Source of the DNA: Kalaharituber pfeilii
Taxonomy: Eukaryota; Ascomycota; Pezizomycetes; Pezizales; Pezizaceae
Length of the DNA stretch: 64,000 bases
Assembly (NCBI GenBank): GCA_015179045.1
Contig: WHUZ01000056.1
Coordinates: 1-64,000, forward strand
Direction: 5' to 3'
The notes under the pieces are model-generated. The model had not been told where the DNA came from. It ran no database searches and worked only from the letters and a program-made list of their open reading frames with translations. Shown one piece after another: positions 1 through 10,900 of the stretch (its first letter is position 1; the number at the start of each line of letters is the position of its first letter). A program made the position numbers and the translations under genes.

Positions 1-19
1 ATTTCCGTTTTTTGCTGAT

Positions 20-425
20 GGGCCGGCCATGCCTGTCAAAGTCAGCTCATTCCACCTCATCTTGCACCATTGGCTCGAGCCAGCTATACGTTTCAAGTTC
101 AGCTCATGCCGTTAAGTCGGGCATGCAATTCGTGTGAAATTGAGCTCATTCTACCTCACCTCACGCCGTCGGCTCGGATCTGCCATACCTGTCAAATTGA
201 GCTCATTCCACCTCATCTCACGCCAGCAGGTCGGCTGCCACATATGTCAAATTCAGCTCATTCCACCTGATCCCACACTGTCCGGCCGGACCTGCCATAC
301 CTGTCAAATTCAGCTCATTCTACCACATCTTGCACCGTTATGTCGGGCCGGTTATATGTGTCAAATTCAGCTCATTGCACCTCATCTCGTGCCCTCAGGT
401 CGGAACTGCCACTACTACCAATGCC
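20..425 (+). repeat. 57-bp minisatellite array, first block
   Basis: Diverged tandem units carry the core TGTCAAATTCAGCTCATTC at about 57-bp spacing (for example near 188, 245, 302 and 358), followed by a CTCATCTCACGCC-like stretch and a CGGGTCGG-like spacer. Since 57 is divisible by three, frames stay open and read as a 19-residue repeat with CHTCQIQLILPHL-like units. Units differ by substitutions and small indels, so continuous coding is unlikely. The first about 150 bases are closely copied at 3386-3535. Confidence 0.85.
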
Positions 426-602
426 GAAATGGCTGCCGAAATGGCTGCCCAAATGGCCGCTGATATGGCTACTGAAACGGCTACCGAAATGGCTTCTGAA
501 ATGGCACCTGAATGGCCGCTGAAATAGCTACTGAAATGGCTACTGAAAGGGCTTCTGAAATGGCTGCTGAAATAGCTACAGTACCGAAATGGCTACTGAA
601 AT
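425..602 (+). repeat. 12-bp GAAATGGCTACT tandem array
   Basis: Units of 12 bases (GAAATGGCTNCT and variants) follow the first 57-bp array directly. In one frame they read as repeated E-M-A-T/A. Similar arrays recur at 2352-2462 and 3003-3375, each next to a 57-bp array, so the two repeat types form a compound module. No start codon, splice context or protein family supports coding. Confidence 0.85.
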
Positions 603-765
603 CAATGAATCCAACAGGCCGGTCCAGACCATGCAGGCCGGTCCAGGACAACCAGGCCATTCAGGCCGGTCCAACCAATCAGGCCGGCCCAGGGCAACCA
701 GGCCGGTCCAGGCCATTCAGGCAGGTTCAAGCCAATCAAACGAATCACTCCACAGCTATCCAGGT
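603..765 (+). repeat. GGCCGG-rich minisatellite, left inverted arm
   Basis: Repeats of CAGGCCGGTCCA and CCAGGCCATTCAGG type begin with AATGAATCCAACAGGCC. The same repeat family occurs in opposite orientation at 1393-1616 and ends in GGCCTGTTGGATTCATT. The two arms face each other across a LINE fragment and could fold into a large hairpin. Confidence 0.75.
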
Positions 766-1381
766 GAATTGAGGCCAGCATTTACCAGATTGTTTCCGAA
801 GCCACAGGCGGCACCACCATCACCATCTCCACCACCACCCCCGAGGAGCGAGACGAAGGGGAAGAAGAAGACTCATCCTCCTGCGGGGAACCGAGAGCCG
901 ACGCCGAAGCCGAAGGTCAGGACCGGCATCGTTGTACATGGGATTGCGTTGAGGAGGGGTTTGGGGAAGGTACAACGGTGGCTGGGAGAGGACAACAAGG
1001 ACCTGAGGAAGATTGTTGGGGTTCGCTGGTTGAGACGGAAGGACTTACTGGTTGGGGAAGGAAAGAAGACGAGTTCGGTGGTAGTTTTTCTGGAAGATCA
1101 GCAGGACGTCGACAGGGTCAGGCTCGGAGGAAGATGGTTGAGGGCGTGCCGGTATGATGCCGATAGGGGAAAGGGGTGAGGTAGATTGCTGGCCGCTTTC
1201 CCTCCCGCAAGACAAATGGAAACCGCGGGGAATACATGTAATTAGGAAAGGGATGAGGCTTGGGGTATTTAGGCGGGAAGCTTCTGTCGTCGTTATTAAC
1301 TTTTCTTTTATTTATATAGCACAGTATCGCCATAGCCCTTAGGGCGGCAAGCGATTAAATGATATAAAAAAAAAAAAAAAA
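740..1381 (+). mobile_element. 5'-truncated non-LTR retrotransposon (Tad1-like LINE) fragment
   Basis: The frame to 1179 includes a stretch (GIVVHGI, VRWL, SSVVVFLEDQQDVDRV, GGRWL) with the pattern of fungal LINE ORF1/gag-like proteins. It is preceded by a proline-rich basic linker. The 3' end carries CGCCATAGCCCTTAGGGCGGC, able to form a short hairpin, then an A-rich end and 17 A (1365-1381). The same 3' signature recurs at 3584-3640. No reverse transcriptase is present. The 5' boundary is uncertain, and the frame runs into the neighbouring minisatellite by chance or fusion. The family assignment is an inference from memory of such proteins. Confidence 0.65.
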
Positions 1382-1392
1382 GAGTATATAAA

Positions 1393-1616
1393 TGGTCTGG
1401 ACCGGCCTGGTTAGCCTGGGCCGGCCTGATTGGTTGGACCGGCCTGAATGGCCTGGACCGGCCTGATTGGTTGAACCGGCCTGAATGGCCTGGTTGTCCT
1501 GGACCGGCCTGAATGGCCTGGGCCTTGGCCTGGTTGTCCTGGGCCGGCCTGAATGGTCTGGACCAGCCTGATTGGCCTGGGCCGGCCTGAATGGCCTGGC
1601 CTGTTGGATTCATTGC
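1393..1616 (-). repeat. GGCCGG-rich minisatellite, right inverted arm
   Basis: Tandem CCTGGACCGGCCTGAATGG-type units form the reverse complement of the array at 603-765. The arm ends with GGCCTGTTGGATTCATT, matching the inverse of the left arm start. It lies just beyond the poly(A) of the LINE fragment. Confidence 0.75.
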
Positions 1617-2225
1617 CTGCAATACCTGTCAAATTCAGCTTATTATTCCTCATCTCACGCCATCGAGTGGGGCCCTACCATACCTGTCAAATTCAGCTGA
1701 TTCTACCTCAGCTCGTTCTGCCACCTCTATCAAATTCAGCTCATTCCGCATCTTCTCGTGCCTCGGCTCAGGCATGCCATACATCTCAAATTCGTGTGAA
1801 ATTCAGCTCATTCTGGCTCATCTCACGTCGTCGAATAGGGCCTGCCAAACCTGTCATGTTCAGCTCATTCTGCCGCATCTCGTGCCGGCAGGTTGGGTCT
1901 GCCATACCTATCAAATTCAGTTCATTGTGCCTGATCTCGCGCTGTCAGGTCAGGCCAGCTATATGTGCCAAATTCAGCTTATTCTGCCTCATCTCGTGGG
2001 CCGGCCATACCTATCAACTTTCTCACGCCGTCGGGCTGGGCCTTCCATGCCTGTCAAATTCAGCTCACTCTACCTCATCTCACGGCGGTAGGTGGGGCCT
2101 GCTATACCTGTAAAATTGAGATCATTCTTCCTCACCTGCCATATCTATTCCATTCACCTCATTCTCCACATCTCATGCCATCGGGCTGGACCTGTCATAT
2201 CTATCAAAGCACTTCAGCCCTTTAG
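1617..2225 (+). repeat. 57-bp minisatellite array, second block
   Basis: About ten diverged copies of the TGTCAAATTCAGCTCATTC unit. The part from about 1790 to 2120 is a close copy of 3820-4145, including unusual junctions such as the shortened unit CATACCTRTCAACTTTCTC. This points to a block duplication as well as unit-by-unit expansion. Confidence 0.8.
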
Positions 2226-2244
2226 CTTAGGCACAAGCTATATC

Positions 2245-2315
2245 AAATGCGACTGGGTTCAATCCGGCGCGAGGCGTAACCAGCAGTACTTACGACGAAT
2301 GGCCGCGATTCCTGT
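2245..2315 (+). repeat. 71-bp block ending the array, copy 1
   Basis: The sequence starts AAATGCGACTGGGTTCAATC and ends GGCCGCGATTCCTGT. It is identical to 4267-4337 except for one base (A versus G in the GACGARTGG stretch). That is far better conserved than the surrounding minisatellites. It contains GGTTCAATCC, similar to a tRNA B-box, but no convincing A-box or cloverleaf was found. Confidence 0.7.
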
Positions 2316-2351
2316 CATGATATAAACACAAAAAAACAAAAATAAATACCG

Positions 2352-2462
2352 AAATGGGTACTAAAATGGCTACTACAAGGGATAATGAAATAGCTATGGA
2401 AATGACTACCAAAACGACTCTTGAAATGGCTGCCCAAATGGCTGCTAAAATAGCTACTGAGT
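2352..2462 (+). repeat. 12-bp array, second block
   Basis: Degenerate GAAATGGCTACT units start right after copy 1 of the 71-bp block and an A-rich linker (2317-2350), and lead into another 57-bp array. Same unit as 425-602. Confidence 0.7.
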
Positions 2463-3000
2463 GCCTCGGGTCAGGCCGGCCATACTTGTCAACTTCACCT
2501 CATCTCACGCCGGCAGGTCGGATCTGCCATAACTGTCAAATTCAGCTCATTCTACCGCAGCTCATGCTCCCACATCTTATGCCAGTGGGTCGGATCTGCC
2601 ATACCTGTCAAATTAAGCTCATTCCACCTCATCTCACGCTGGCACGTCGGGGCTGCCACATCTATCAAATTCAGCTCATGCTGTATTATCTCGTACCATC
2701 AGGTCAGGCCTGCAATTCATGTGAAATTCAACTCATTCTGACTCATCTCATGCCGTCGAGTAGGGCCTGCCAAACCTGTCAAGTTCAGCTCATTCTGCCT
2801 GCTCTTCAGCTGTTGGACAGGGCCTGCTAAACAGTCAAAGTCAGCTAATTGTGCCTAATCTTGTACAGTCTGGTCATGCCTGCCATACCTCTTAAATTCA
2901 CCTCAGATCTCACCGTTGGGCCATACCTCCTCTACCTGTCAAATTCAGTTCATTTCACCTCATCTCGTGCTCTCGGGTCGGAACTGCTATACATATCAAG
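2463..3000 (+). repeat. 57-bp minisatellite array, third block
   Basis: Diverged 57-bp units with the TGTCAAATTCAGCTCATT core, some shortened (near 2570 and 2900). The array sits between two 12-bp arrays, repeating the module order seen at 20-602. Confidence 0.75.
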
Positions 3001-3002
3001 TG

Positions 3003-3375
3003 CCGAAATGGCTGCCGAAATGGCTGCCAAAAACGGCCGCTGAAATGCGTGCTGAAAAGGCCGCTGAAACGGCTGTCAAAACAGCTCCCGAAATGGGCTA
3101 CCGAAATGGCTACCGAAGTGGCCACCGAAATGGCTAATGGAATGGCTACTGAGAGGGCTACCGACGAAAATGGCTACTGATGTGGCTAGAGAAATGGCTA
3201 CCGGAATGGATGCTGAAATGGCTACTGAAATGGATACTGAGATTGCTGGTGAAATGGCTGGTGAATTGGCTGGTGAAAGGGCTACTGAAATGGCCGCTGA
3301 AACGGCTCCTGAAACGGCTACCGAAATAGCAGCTGAAATAGCAGCTGAAATAGCAGCTGAAATAGCTACTTCAAT
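3003..3375 (+). repeat. 12-bp array, third and longest block
   Basis: About 30 units of GAAATGGCTACT type, including three perfect copies of GAAATAGCAGCT near 3325-3362. One frame stays open through the array as alternating M/T-A-x-E residues, but it runs on into a 57-bp array with no gene-like context. Confidence 0.8.
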
Positions 3376-3384
3376 GGCTAGGGC

Positions 3385-4262
3385 CGGCCGTGCCTGTCAA
3401 ATTCAGCTCATTCCACCTCAGCTTGCACCATCGGGTCGGGCCAGCTATACGTGTCAAATTCAGCTCATGCCATCAAGTCGAGCATGCAATTCGTGTGAAA
3501 TTGAGCTCATTCTACCTCACCTCACGCCGTCGATACCTGTCAAATTGAGCTCATTTTACCTCATCTCACGCTGTCCGGCCTCTCGCCATAGCCTAAAAAG
3601 GCGGCACGCAAGTAATGAAATAAAAAAATAAAAAAAAAACCCTGTCCGGCCGGACCTGCCATACCTGTCAAATTCAGCTCATTCTACCACATCCCATCTC
3701 GTACCTCGGGCATGCCATACGTCTCAAACTCATCTCATATTTGCACTGTAGGCTCGGGCCGGCCATACCTGTCAAATTCAGCTCATTCTGACTCATCTCA
3801 CGTCGTCGATTAGGGCCTGCAATTCGTGTGAAATTCAGCTCATTCTGGCTCATCTCACGCCGTCGAATAGGGCCTGCCAAACCTGTCAAGTTCAGCTCAT
3901 TCTGCCGCATCTCGTGCCGGCAGGGTGGGCCCGCCATACCTGTCAAATTCAGCTCATTGTGCCTGATCTCGCGCTGTCAGATCAGGCCGGCTACACGTGC
4001 CAAATTCAGCTCATTCTGGCTCAAGGCCGGCCATACCTGTCAACTTTCTCACGCCGTCGGGTTGGGCCTTCCATGCCTGTCAAATTCAGCTCACTCTACC
4101 TCATCTCACGGCGGTAGGTGGGGCCTGCTATACCTGTAAAATTGAGCTCATTCTTCCTCACCTGAGGCCGTGGGGCTGGACCTGCCATATCTGTTAAATT
4201 CAACTCATTCTGCCACATCTCATGCCCTCGGGCCGGACCTGTCATATCTATCAAATTCAATG
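3385..4262 (+). repeat. 57-bp minisatellite array, fourth block
   Basis: Copies of the 57-bp unit, interrupted at 3581-3641 by a LINE 3' stub. The left part repeats 20-180 and the right part repeats 1790-2120, so the block looks like a shortened duplicate of the first 2.3 kb. It ends in the second 71-bp block. Confidence 0.8.
3581..3641 (+). mobile_element. About 60-bp LINE 3'-end insertion with target-site duplication
   Basis: The insert reads CGCCATAGCCTAAAAAGGCGGC, then an AATGAAATA stretch and a poly(A)-like tail. This is the same 3' signature as at 1328-1381. CTGTCCGGCC occurs on both sides (3571-3580 and 3642-3651), fitting a 10-bp target-site duplication. The uninterrupted site CTGTCCGGCCGGACCTGCC is present at about 277-295 in the first array and serves as an empty-site reference. 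The 5' truncation is extreme: essentially only the 3' recognition end was copied. Confidence 0.75.
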
Positions 4263-4266
4263 CTGG

Positions 4267-4337
4267 AAATGCGACTGGGTTCAATCCGGCGCGAGGCGTA
4301 ACCAGCAGTACTTACGACGAGTGGCCGCGATTCCTGT
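4267..4337 (+). repeat. 71-bp block ending the array, copy 2
   Basis: One mismatch to 2245-2315. It lies exactly at the edge of the AT-rich block, so composition changes abruptly right after its final CCTGT. Confidence 0.7.
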
Positions 4338-5750
4338 ACTAATAATTTAGAGTAAATATTCTTCTTATTAAGTAAGTCTTATCTTAGCTATAATAAAATT
4401 AAATTGAAGCTTAATTATTATTATATATTAAATTAGATTAAAAAACTAGAACTATTTAATATATTATTAAATTTAAAGTAAAAATTTACTAATATATATA
4501 ATATTTTTTATGATATTTATAATAATAATATAATATATAAGTATTTAACTTATAAATATTTTATTAATAATTAATTATAATAAAAGTATTAAATATAAAA
4601 AATTATTACTTATTAAATACTTTTATTAATTAGATTTTATTTTATATTTAAGTATAAAACTAATTTAATTATTAATATACTTAAATTATAAATTTATTAA
4701 AAGTTTCATTAAAAGTTTTAAAAAAAAAATTAATTTATTATTAATAATATTTAAATTATAATTATTAAAGCTTTTACTTAATTTTATATTAATAAAAACT
4801 TTTATAATTAATATTCTAATATAATAAAATTAAACTTAATATAATTTCTAAATTATATAATAATATTTATATTAGTTATAAATATTTATATTAGTTATAA
4901 ATATTTATTAATTTAACTTTAAATTATTAGATTTTTAATATAAGTTTAATTTTTTTTATATTTAAAAACTAAAACTAATATATTAAAATAAATATAAATT
5001 TAAAACTTTATATAAATAATTTTTATTTAACTTTATTTTTAACTTTATTTTTAACTTATTTAATAAGTTTAAAAAAAACTAATTTAATAAAGTAAGTTAA
5101 TATTAAAAAAGTTTTTTATAAACTTTAATATTTATAACTTAAAGTAACTTAATTAATAATAATATTATAATTTTAAAAGTATATAATCTTTTATAAATTA
5201 ATTTAAAAATTTAAAATCTAATTTCTATTATATTATAATTAATAAAGTAATTATAATATAAGTTATAATATTTTAATAATAGAACTAAAAAATAAAGTTT
5301 AAAAAAATTTTAGTAATACTTATAATATTATATTTAAATAAAATATTTTTTAAATAAATAAAAAAAAAAAGTAACTTAATTTAATTTTTATATTTTTTTA
5401 ATATAAATATCTTTAAAATTCAGTATTATAGAAATTTTATATCTTAAAAATTAAATTTTAAAAGAATTTTTTTTAGAATTTAATAATAATACATAGTTGC
5501 TAAGATAATATATTTTTTCAAACTTTAAAAAAAGTTTAAAGTTTATAAAACTCATTTATTAATTTAAGTAAAAAGCTTGTACTAAAAAACTAACTTAGAC
5601 TAACTTAAACCAATGCAAATACTAATACTATTTTAATATATTATAATATATTAGCTAGAATTATAATACTAATAGAAAAATAGTAGCAATTCCAATCTAA
5701 TAATTTTAAAGTAATACAAGTAAAAAGTATAGTAATTATAATTATTAGTC
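4338..5750. other. AT-rich block with RIP-like signature
   Basis: About 1.4 kb is nearly all A and T, with TpA abundant. Surviving C is mostly followed by T and surviving G is mostly preceded by A (CTT, ACT, AAG, AGT), while CpA and TpG are rare. This is the residue expected from strong repeat-induced point mutation on both strands. No ORF of note is present. A mitochondrial insertion is the alternative, but the dinucleotide bias favours RIP. Composition returns to normal gradually after about 5700. Confidence 0.6.
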
Positions 5751-6388
5751 AAAGCAGTATGTGTGCATGTGTAAGTAATGTCTAATAGCAAAATCAGAAC
5801 TCCTGAAGCATCTACCAGTCCATCATTCAACAGCTCTTATGCTTCCAGCCCTAGAACTTCATAAACTACCATTTCAATGAGTCAAGTACCACATTAGCAG
5901 CATCTCGAACCTTAGACAAATACACTTGTGATGCCAACCACAGACATTATGCAACACGAAAAACAATAATGCAACCCATACTCCTGAAAACACATCCCGA
6001 GATGCGTCTTCACGAGTCCTTCACCGTGCAGCACCGATTCAATATACTCCAGCCCAGACCCAATCTCCCACAGCCGCATATCCCTAAACGTAATCCTGCA
6101 TTGGCATATCAATCCTGAAATACATATCCCTGTTACCTCACAGTTGCTCAACCTGCGTACAAAGCTCAACCATTCCGGAAATATAAATTAAGACGAAAGC
6201 ATAAGTGGAGAAACTTGAATGTCATCAAAAAAAGCGGTCGTAATTTTTTCTTGCTTTCTCTCATTGTACCTCCAAGGCTTGCTAGATTCATGCCGATAGT
6301 TGCGATTCAGCAAGAATACATTAGTTACTCAAGCCGTGGTTAGAGCAATACCTTCTTTCACGGCTACCAGTTATCAAAGCCGTATCAA
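5751..6388. other. Intergenic, 3' flank of the PFK-2/FBPase-2 gene
   Basis: Ordinary composition. No gene could be supported. A short minus-strand frame at 5912-6169 has no family features. Confidence 0.4.
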
Positions 6389-7971
6389 CTAATTCTCGCC
6401 GTCCAATTTTGCAGAGGTGTATTGAGCTCTGAATGTGCTCACTGCCGGAATATCTGCCTTAAATCTGGATAATTCCAAACGTTAGTTTTACATTGAGAAT
6501 AATGTCAGAGTCAGAAGCTCCTACCGTTCTTCTTCGGTGGAGTATGCTTTAGGTGTCAACTTTATGACTGTATGCAATGGAATTTCCATCCATGGTGATT
6601 GATCCTGGGGCACATTCATAAAGTACGCATAGATGCATCTTAGCACTGCCTGATGCGTAACGACCATGATGTTCTCACTGCGTTCGATTTCCATGATAAT
6701 AGGTTCTAAACGTATGACAACATCCCTATAGGACTCCCCTCCACGATACCGATAGTTGTATCTGCAATGAGGCAGTTAGCCAACACCCTCTTATATAACT
6801 GACACAGATTACTCACTTATCGTCGTCTCTCGCCCTAAAATCCTCAGGATAAGCCTCTTCAATTTCCTCATATGTGAGGCCGTCGCAAACGCCGGCGTCC
6901 AACTCGTCCAAAGCTTTCCATTGCAGCTTTCGATATGGCAGGTGTTGGGCAGTTTGAATTGTCCGCTTCATGGTAGAAGTCCAAACGGTAAGGTCAATAT
7001 CACCGACGGATTGCTTAACCAGTTCAGGTAGCTTTTCGGCGTATGCCCGGCCGCGAGATGACAGGTCGGCATCCCCCCCAATCCTTCCGCAAAGGTTGAA
7101 CTCCGATTCACCGTGCTGCATAATGTCAGCCACGATACATAGATTGACGGCGCTATTACTTACCCGTGACAACCAAATTGACCTTGGCTTGATATGAAGG
7201 TTCATGAGATAGTAAACTATCCGACTTTGCAAATAGTCCTTAATACAGTTAATGACCACTTGAGCTCCCACATTGATCAACTTCACATAGGTCAAGTCTG
7301 GTTCCGTAATTGTTTCGTACACCCTTTCGTAGTTCTTAATCCTTTTAACAAAGTCCTGGGCTGCTAGCTCCGGCTCCTGACCTTCATAGTCCGGGCTATT
7401 GGTTTTGACTTCCCGGATATTAGCCATGATGAGTTCCTCGTCGTCACATTTCGACTCAACAAACATCACTTCGAAGCCATGGGCTGCGCAGCGTTTAGCT
7501 ATCCAGCGACGGCGTTCTTTTGTCGAGTTTGTGGCATCAAGAATTGCTACAGTCCCCTTGCCATTCTGGAGCCAATCGATAAGATCTCGCATAGCAGCTT
7601 CCGCTGCACAACGACGGAGACGCTCGCCTTCCAGGTTTCTGGTATCGAAGAAGTCCGCAGATGGGTGAGGGGTACCGGCACGGCGGTATGTTCCAACGTT
7701 GAAGCATTGCGCAGGAATGCTCAACCATCGAAGGTACCTCGCGACTAGACAGGCATCAATCCAATTAGCTATCTGCAATGCTTTGCATTGGTCCCAGTAA
7801 CAGCAACCCGAAACAGAGAGCAAGGAAATCGCTCATAATGGGCTTCAACTTACTTTTTTGAGCAATCAGAGACTTCCCCCTGGCTGGTAATCCAACCATG
7901 ACCACCACTATCTTTGTGTCCTCCACCTTTACCCCCGTCCCGTTAGTACTTGTAAAGTCCGAGCCAGCCAT
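6389..7971 (-). CDS. 6-phosphofructo-2-kinase/fructose-2,6-bisphosphatase
   Basis: Makes and breaks down fructose-2,6-bisphosphate, the cytosolic regulator of glycolysis and gluconeogenesis. Spliced model (minus strand): 7971-7854, 7744-7164, 7115-6817, 6761-6525, 6464-6389. It totals 436 residues with all phases consistent, close to yeast Fbp26. The kinase half has the Walker A loop GLPARGKS (residues about 22-29), FNVGTYRR, and the FVESKCDD and NSPDY stretches. The phosphatase half has the phosphohistidine motif SRHGESEFN, split by a 48-nt intron, then the acidic DELDAGVCDGLTYEEIEEAYPE segment and the second histidine in THQAVLRC. The tail RFKADIPAVSTFR is typical of the family. The start at 7971 is preferred because it lies just before the conserved kinase core. 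The frame is open upstream to 8169, so a longer N-terminus is possible. Both catalytic halves look intact. Confidence 0.93.
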
Positions 7972-10900
7972 TGCTCCTGTTATCCAAGACAGCGCACAAA
8001 TAGCAAAAATGCAGCTTTCGAGCGAAGGAGACAAAGATTGAGAAAAGCGAAATGTAGATGATGGGTATTCGATAAAGGAGAAGCAGCAAAGCTGTCTGTT
8101 TAGGACTTGGAGAAGACCGGCGTCAGGGGCGAGAGAACCCTGAAGATATACTGCCTGTCGTAGACACACGTGGAAAAGAAGTTGCCTTGGGCTTTGAATG
8201 GAGATGTACTATGTCGAGGGCTCCTGATAGCCTGTCAGATTGAAGCGGGCAACAGGTCAGGTACTAGCTTTCAAGTGCCGAGACCGAGTTGGCATGAAAC
8301 CCCAAAATAGATGAAGGGGCCGAATTGAATGGGTCCAAGGTACGACAACAGCCGTAGGCCGAATGATGGACAGTTGGAAGAGAGATACTCAAACTGGCCA
8401 AGTTTCTGCAGCGTCAAGATCTCCGATGGAAGGAGCCCCAACGGTCGACAGATACCTCTCGCTAGCAATGGCCGTTGAATGCGGGAGAGAGGGAAGATGC
8501 TTTTGTAACAACACTGGAGATCTCTAGTCTCAAAGGGTGAGCGCCGAATGCGAGTCGAGGCACCGCGTGCGAAGAGAGCTCGGGCGGGAGAGGACAATGG
8601 GGGTGAAGGGCGTTGATGGTTTAGTAGTTGTGGCCGGGGCCAAGGGAGCTGCTGTGCTCGGTGCCTCGCAGTGACGCTCGCTTTCTGGGAAATGAGCAGG
8701 GAACCACGAACTCGACGGGGTAGCGACTCGGAAAGGCGCCGTCCAATTTAACCTCCGGGGCCTGCCGGACGCATCACGCTCTGGTGCCCTTTTTGCCAGC
8801 ACCCTCCGCTCTTTTTCTTTTTCCATTTCTTTTTCGCATGCGGGCTCCTCTGGGTCTGGCCCCGGGTGGAAGGAGGGCCCCGGCTGAGCTGAGCACTGGT
8901 CGACGTCGCGTGACTGGGCAGGGGGCGCGGGCGTGAGGAACTTGTCGCATTCTCCGACCGCTCTCGCACAGTACAAAGGCCCCGTCTGGCCTTACGTCTG
9001 CCCAATGGCCGCGAGCAAGAAGCAAGCAGGGAACAGGCAAGGAGCAAGCAAGCAGAGCCGGCGCCGGCACAGGGGGGCCAGTGGTGGTTCGAGACTGTGC
9101 CCGTGGATCCCAGCGGCCTCGGGCACCAGCTCCCGTGTCGCCTTACGTTATGCTCGCTGGCAGAGCTGCTGGTGCTTCCCGGTCCCAAGCAGCTGTCAGC
9201 TCACGAGGTGGGATGGAACGACACGACGCCTTCTTGTGGCCAACCGGCTCACACGATACGCTCCGCCCGTTTCCCAGCGTCGAAGCAACAACGCCCGGCA
9301 GCCTGTGTGGCCATCACGAGCTGGAACAAATGGCAGGCCTCGCAACTGTTATTGCGTGTGTGCGGATCTGCCCTTTTCAGCCACTGAGTCTCGGCTGTGG
9401 CTCTAAAGCAATAGCCTCGGGCCTTCCACCCCCCCGCCATTGCTCCAAAGCTCTCGCCTTCCACGGCTGTGGATGCCCGCACTAAGCACGCCAGGTGCAA
9501 TTGCATCCCAAAAGTTCCTGGGAGACTGCCATTCAGCCATGCCAGCATTGCCGAGTTCTTCCGAGGGACGTCGGGTCCCATTCCTCTTTTTCTCACTTTC
9601 TCGTGAGGTTGTCAATTATCCCTGCATCGGAAGTATTAGGAACCTTGCTGGGCGTGGTGGGCTGGCGTGGGAGGGGCTCCCTGGTGCGGTACGTGCGCTG
9701 TGGATCTGGGATCCCAGATATGCACCAATGTCATAACTCCGCCACCCACACGAACTGCGCAGGCATCCACTAGTGACGGACAAGACGAGCAGAAAAGAGG
9801 AAAAGAAAAGAAACTGTTGCGCTGCCAATCCCATCTCATCGCGAAGTATGATACCAGTGATACATTCGCTCATGCTGCATGTCCCTGAAATTGGGTACCA
9901 ATTCCAGCTCTCGACGAACGGAATGGCATGCTTGTAAGATGCATTATTGGGTGCTGGTATGATGTCCACGGATTGGTTTGACATGCTGCCTGATGCCGGG
10001 CCAAGCAGATATAACCCGCCTAGTTATGTGGACAAGATATCTCCAAGAGAAGCGAGGGAGGGGAAAAAAAAAAAAAAAAAAAAGAGAGAGGGAATAAATA
10101 TATTGAACGCCAAACGCAAGAAAAAGTTCGTGACAAAACATTTGATGACAATCAAGAGATGGATAAGTAACCTCGTATCCGCCTAGCCTTGTCCCAAGGC
10201 TTATCAGGTCAAGGGAATCCAATAAAAAAGCCGCATTCAAAGAGAAACAGAAAACGAGGCATTAAATCTCACAGGAAGAAAATAGGAACAGGTTTCATTT
10301 CCCACTCACATTCGACATGCTATACACCGCACTCCCGCTCCGACTGCTCATGCTCACGGGAGAATGCATGTTTCAAGCTTCTTCTCGTTGATTTTGCACT
10401 GGTCCGATTAGCAGCTTCCCCTGTTTTCCCTTTTTTTCCAGCGTCGAGGTACCTGATAGGGGAAAAATAGGGTATACCAGCCGCAAAATCCAGGCGTTTG
10501 AAAGTCGAAGAATGATGCCAGGGTCCAGCGGTGATAAGAGATGAGATGAAATCTGGCCGGCACAATTATTCTGGACGGCACACAGATATAGATTTGTTGG
10601 TTGATACCTATATTGATGCGAAATTGAGAGTGAGTTCTGTTGGGTGCTGGTGAGAATTGCAGAAAAATATCGAGAATGTGCGGTTGACAAGCCGCTTGCA
10701 ACTCGCAGAATGGTTAAATGAAGTTAAAAGATGGAGATGAGTAGCTTTCAACTTAAGGGACCAGGGATTGTGGGGTTAGCAATTAGGTTACTACACCAGA
10801 TGAAACTTTCGCAGCGTGACGCGATGAGGTATCGATGCCCTTTCCTTAAATAATTTTTTCTTTTTTTTGTCCTTTTGAAGGGCTCTAATTGCCTAAGATA

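Noticed and set aside
2245..2315. Possible tRNA gene because of GGTTCAATCC
   Set aside because: No A-box at proper distance, no acceptor or T-stem pairing, and copy 2 has a different upstream sequence.
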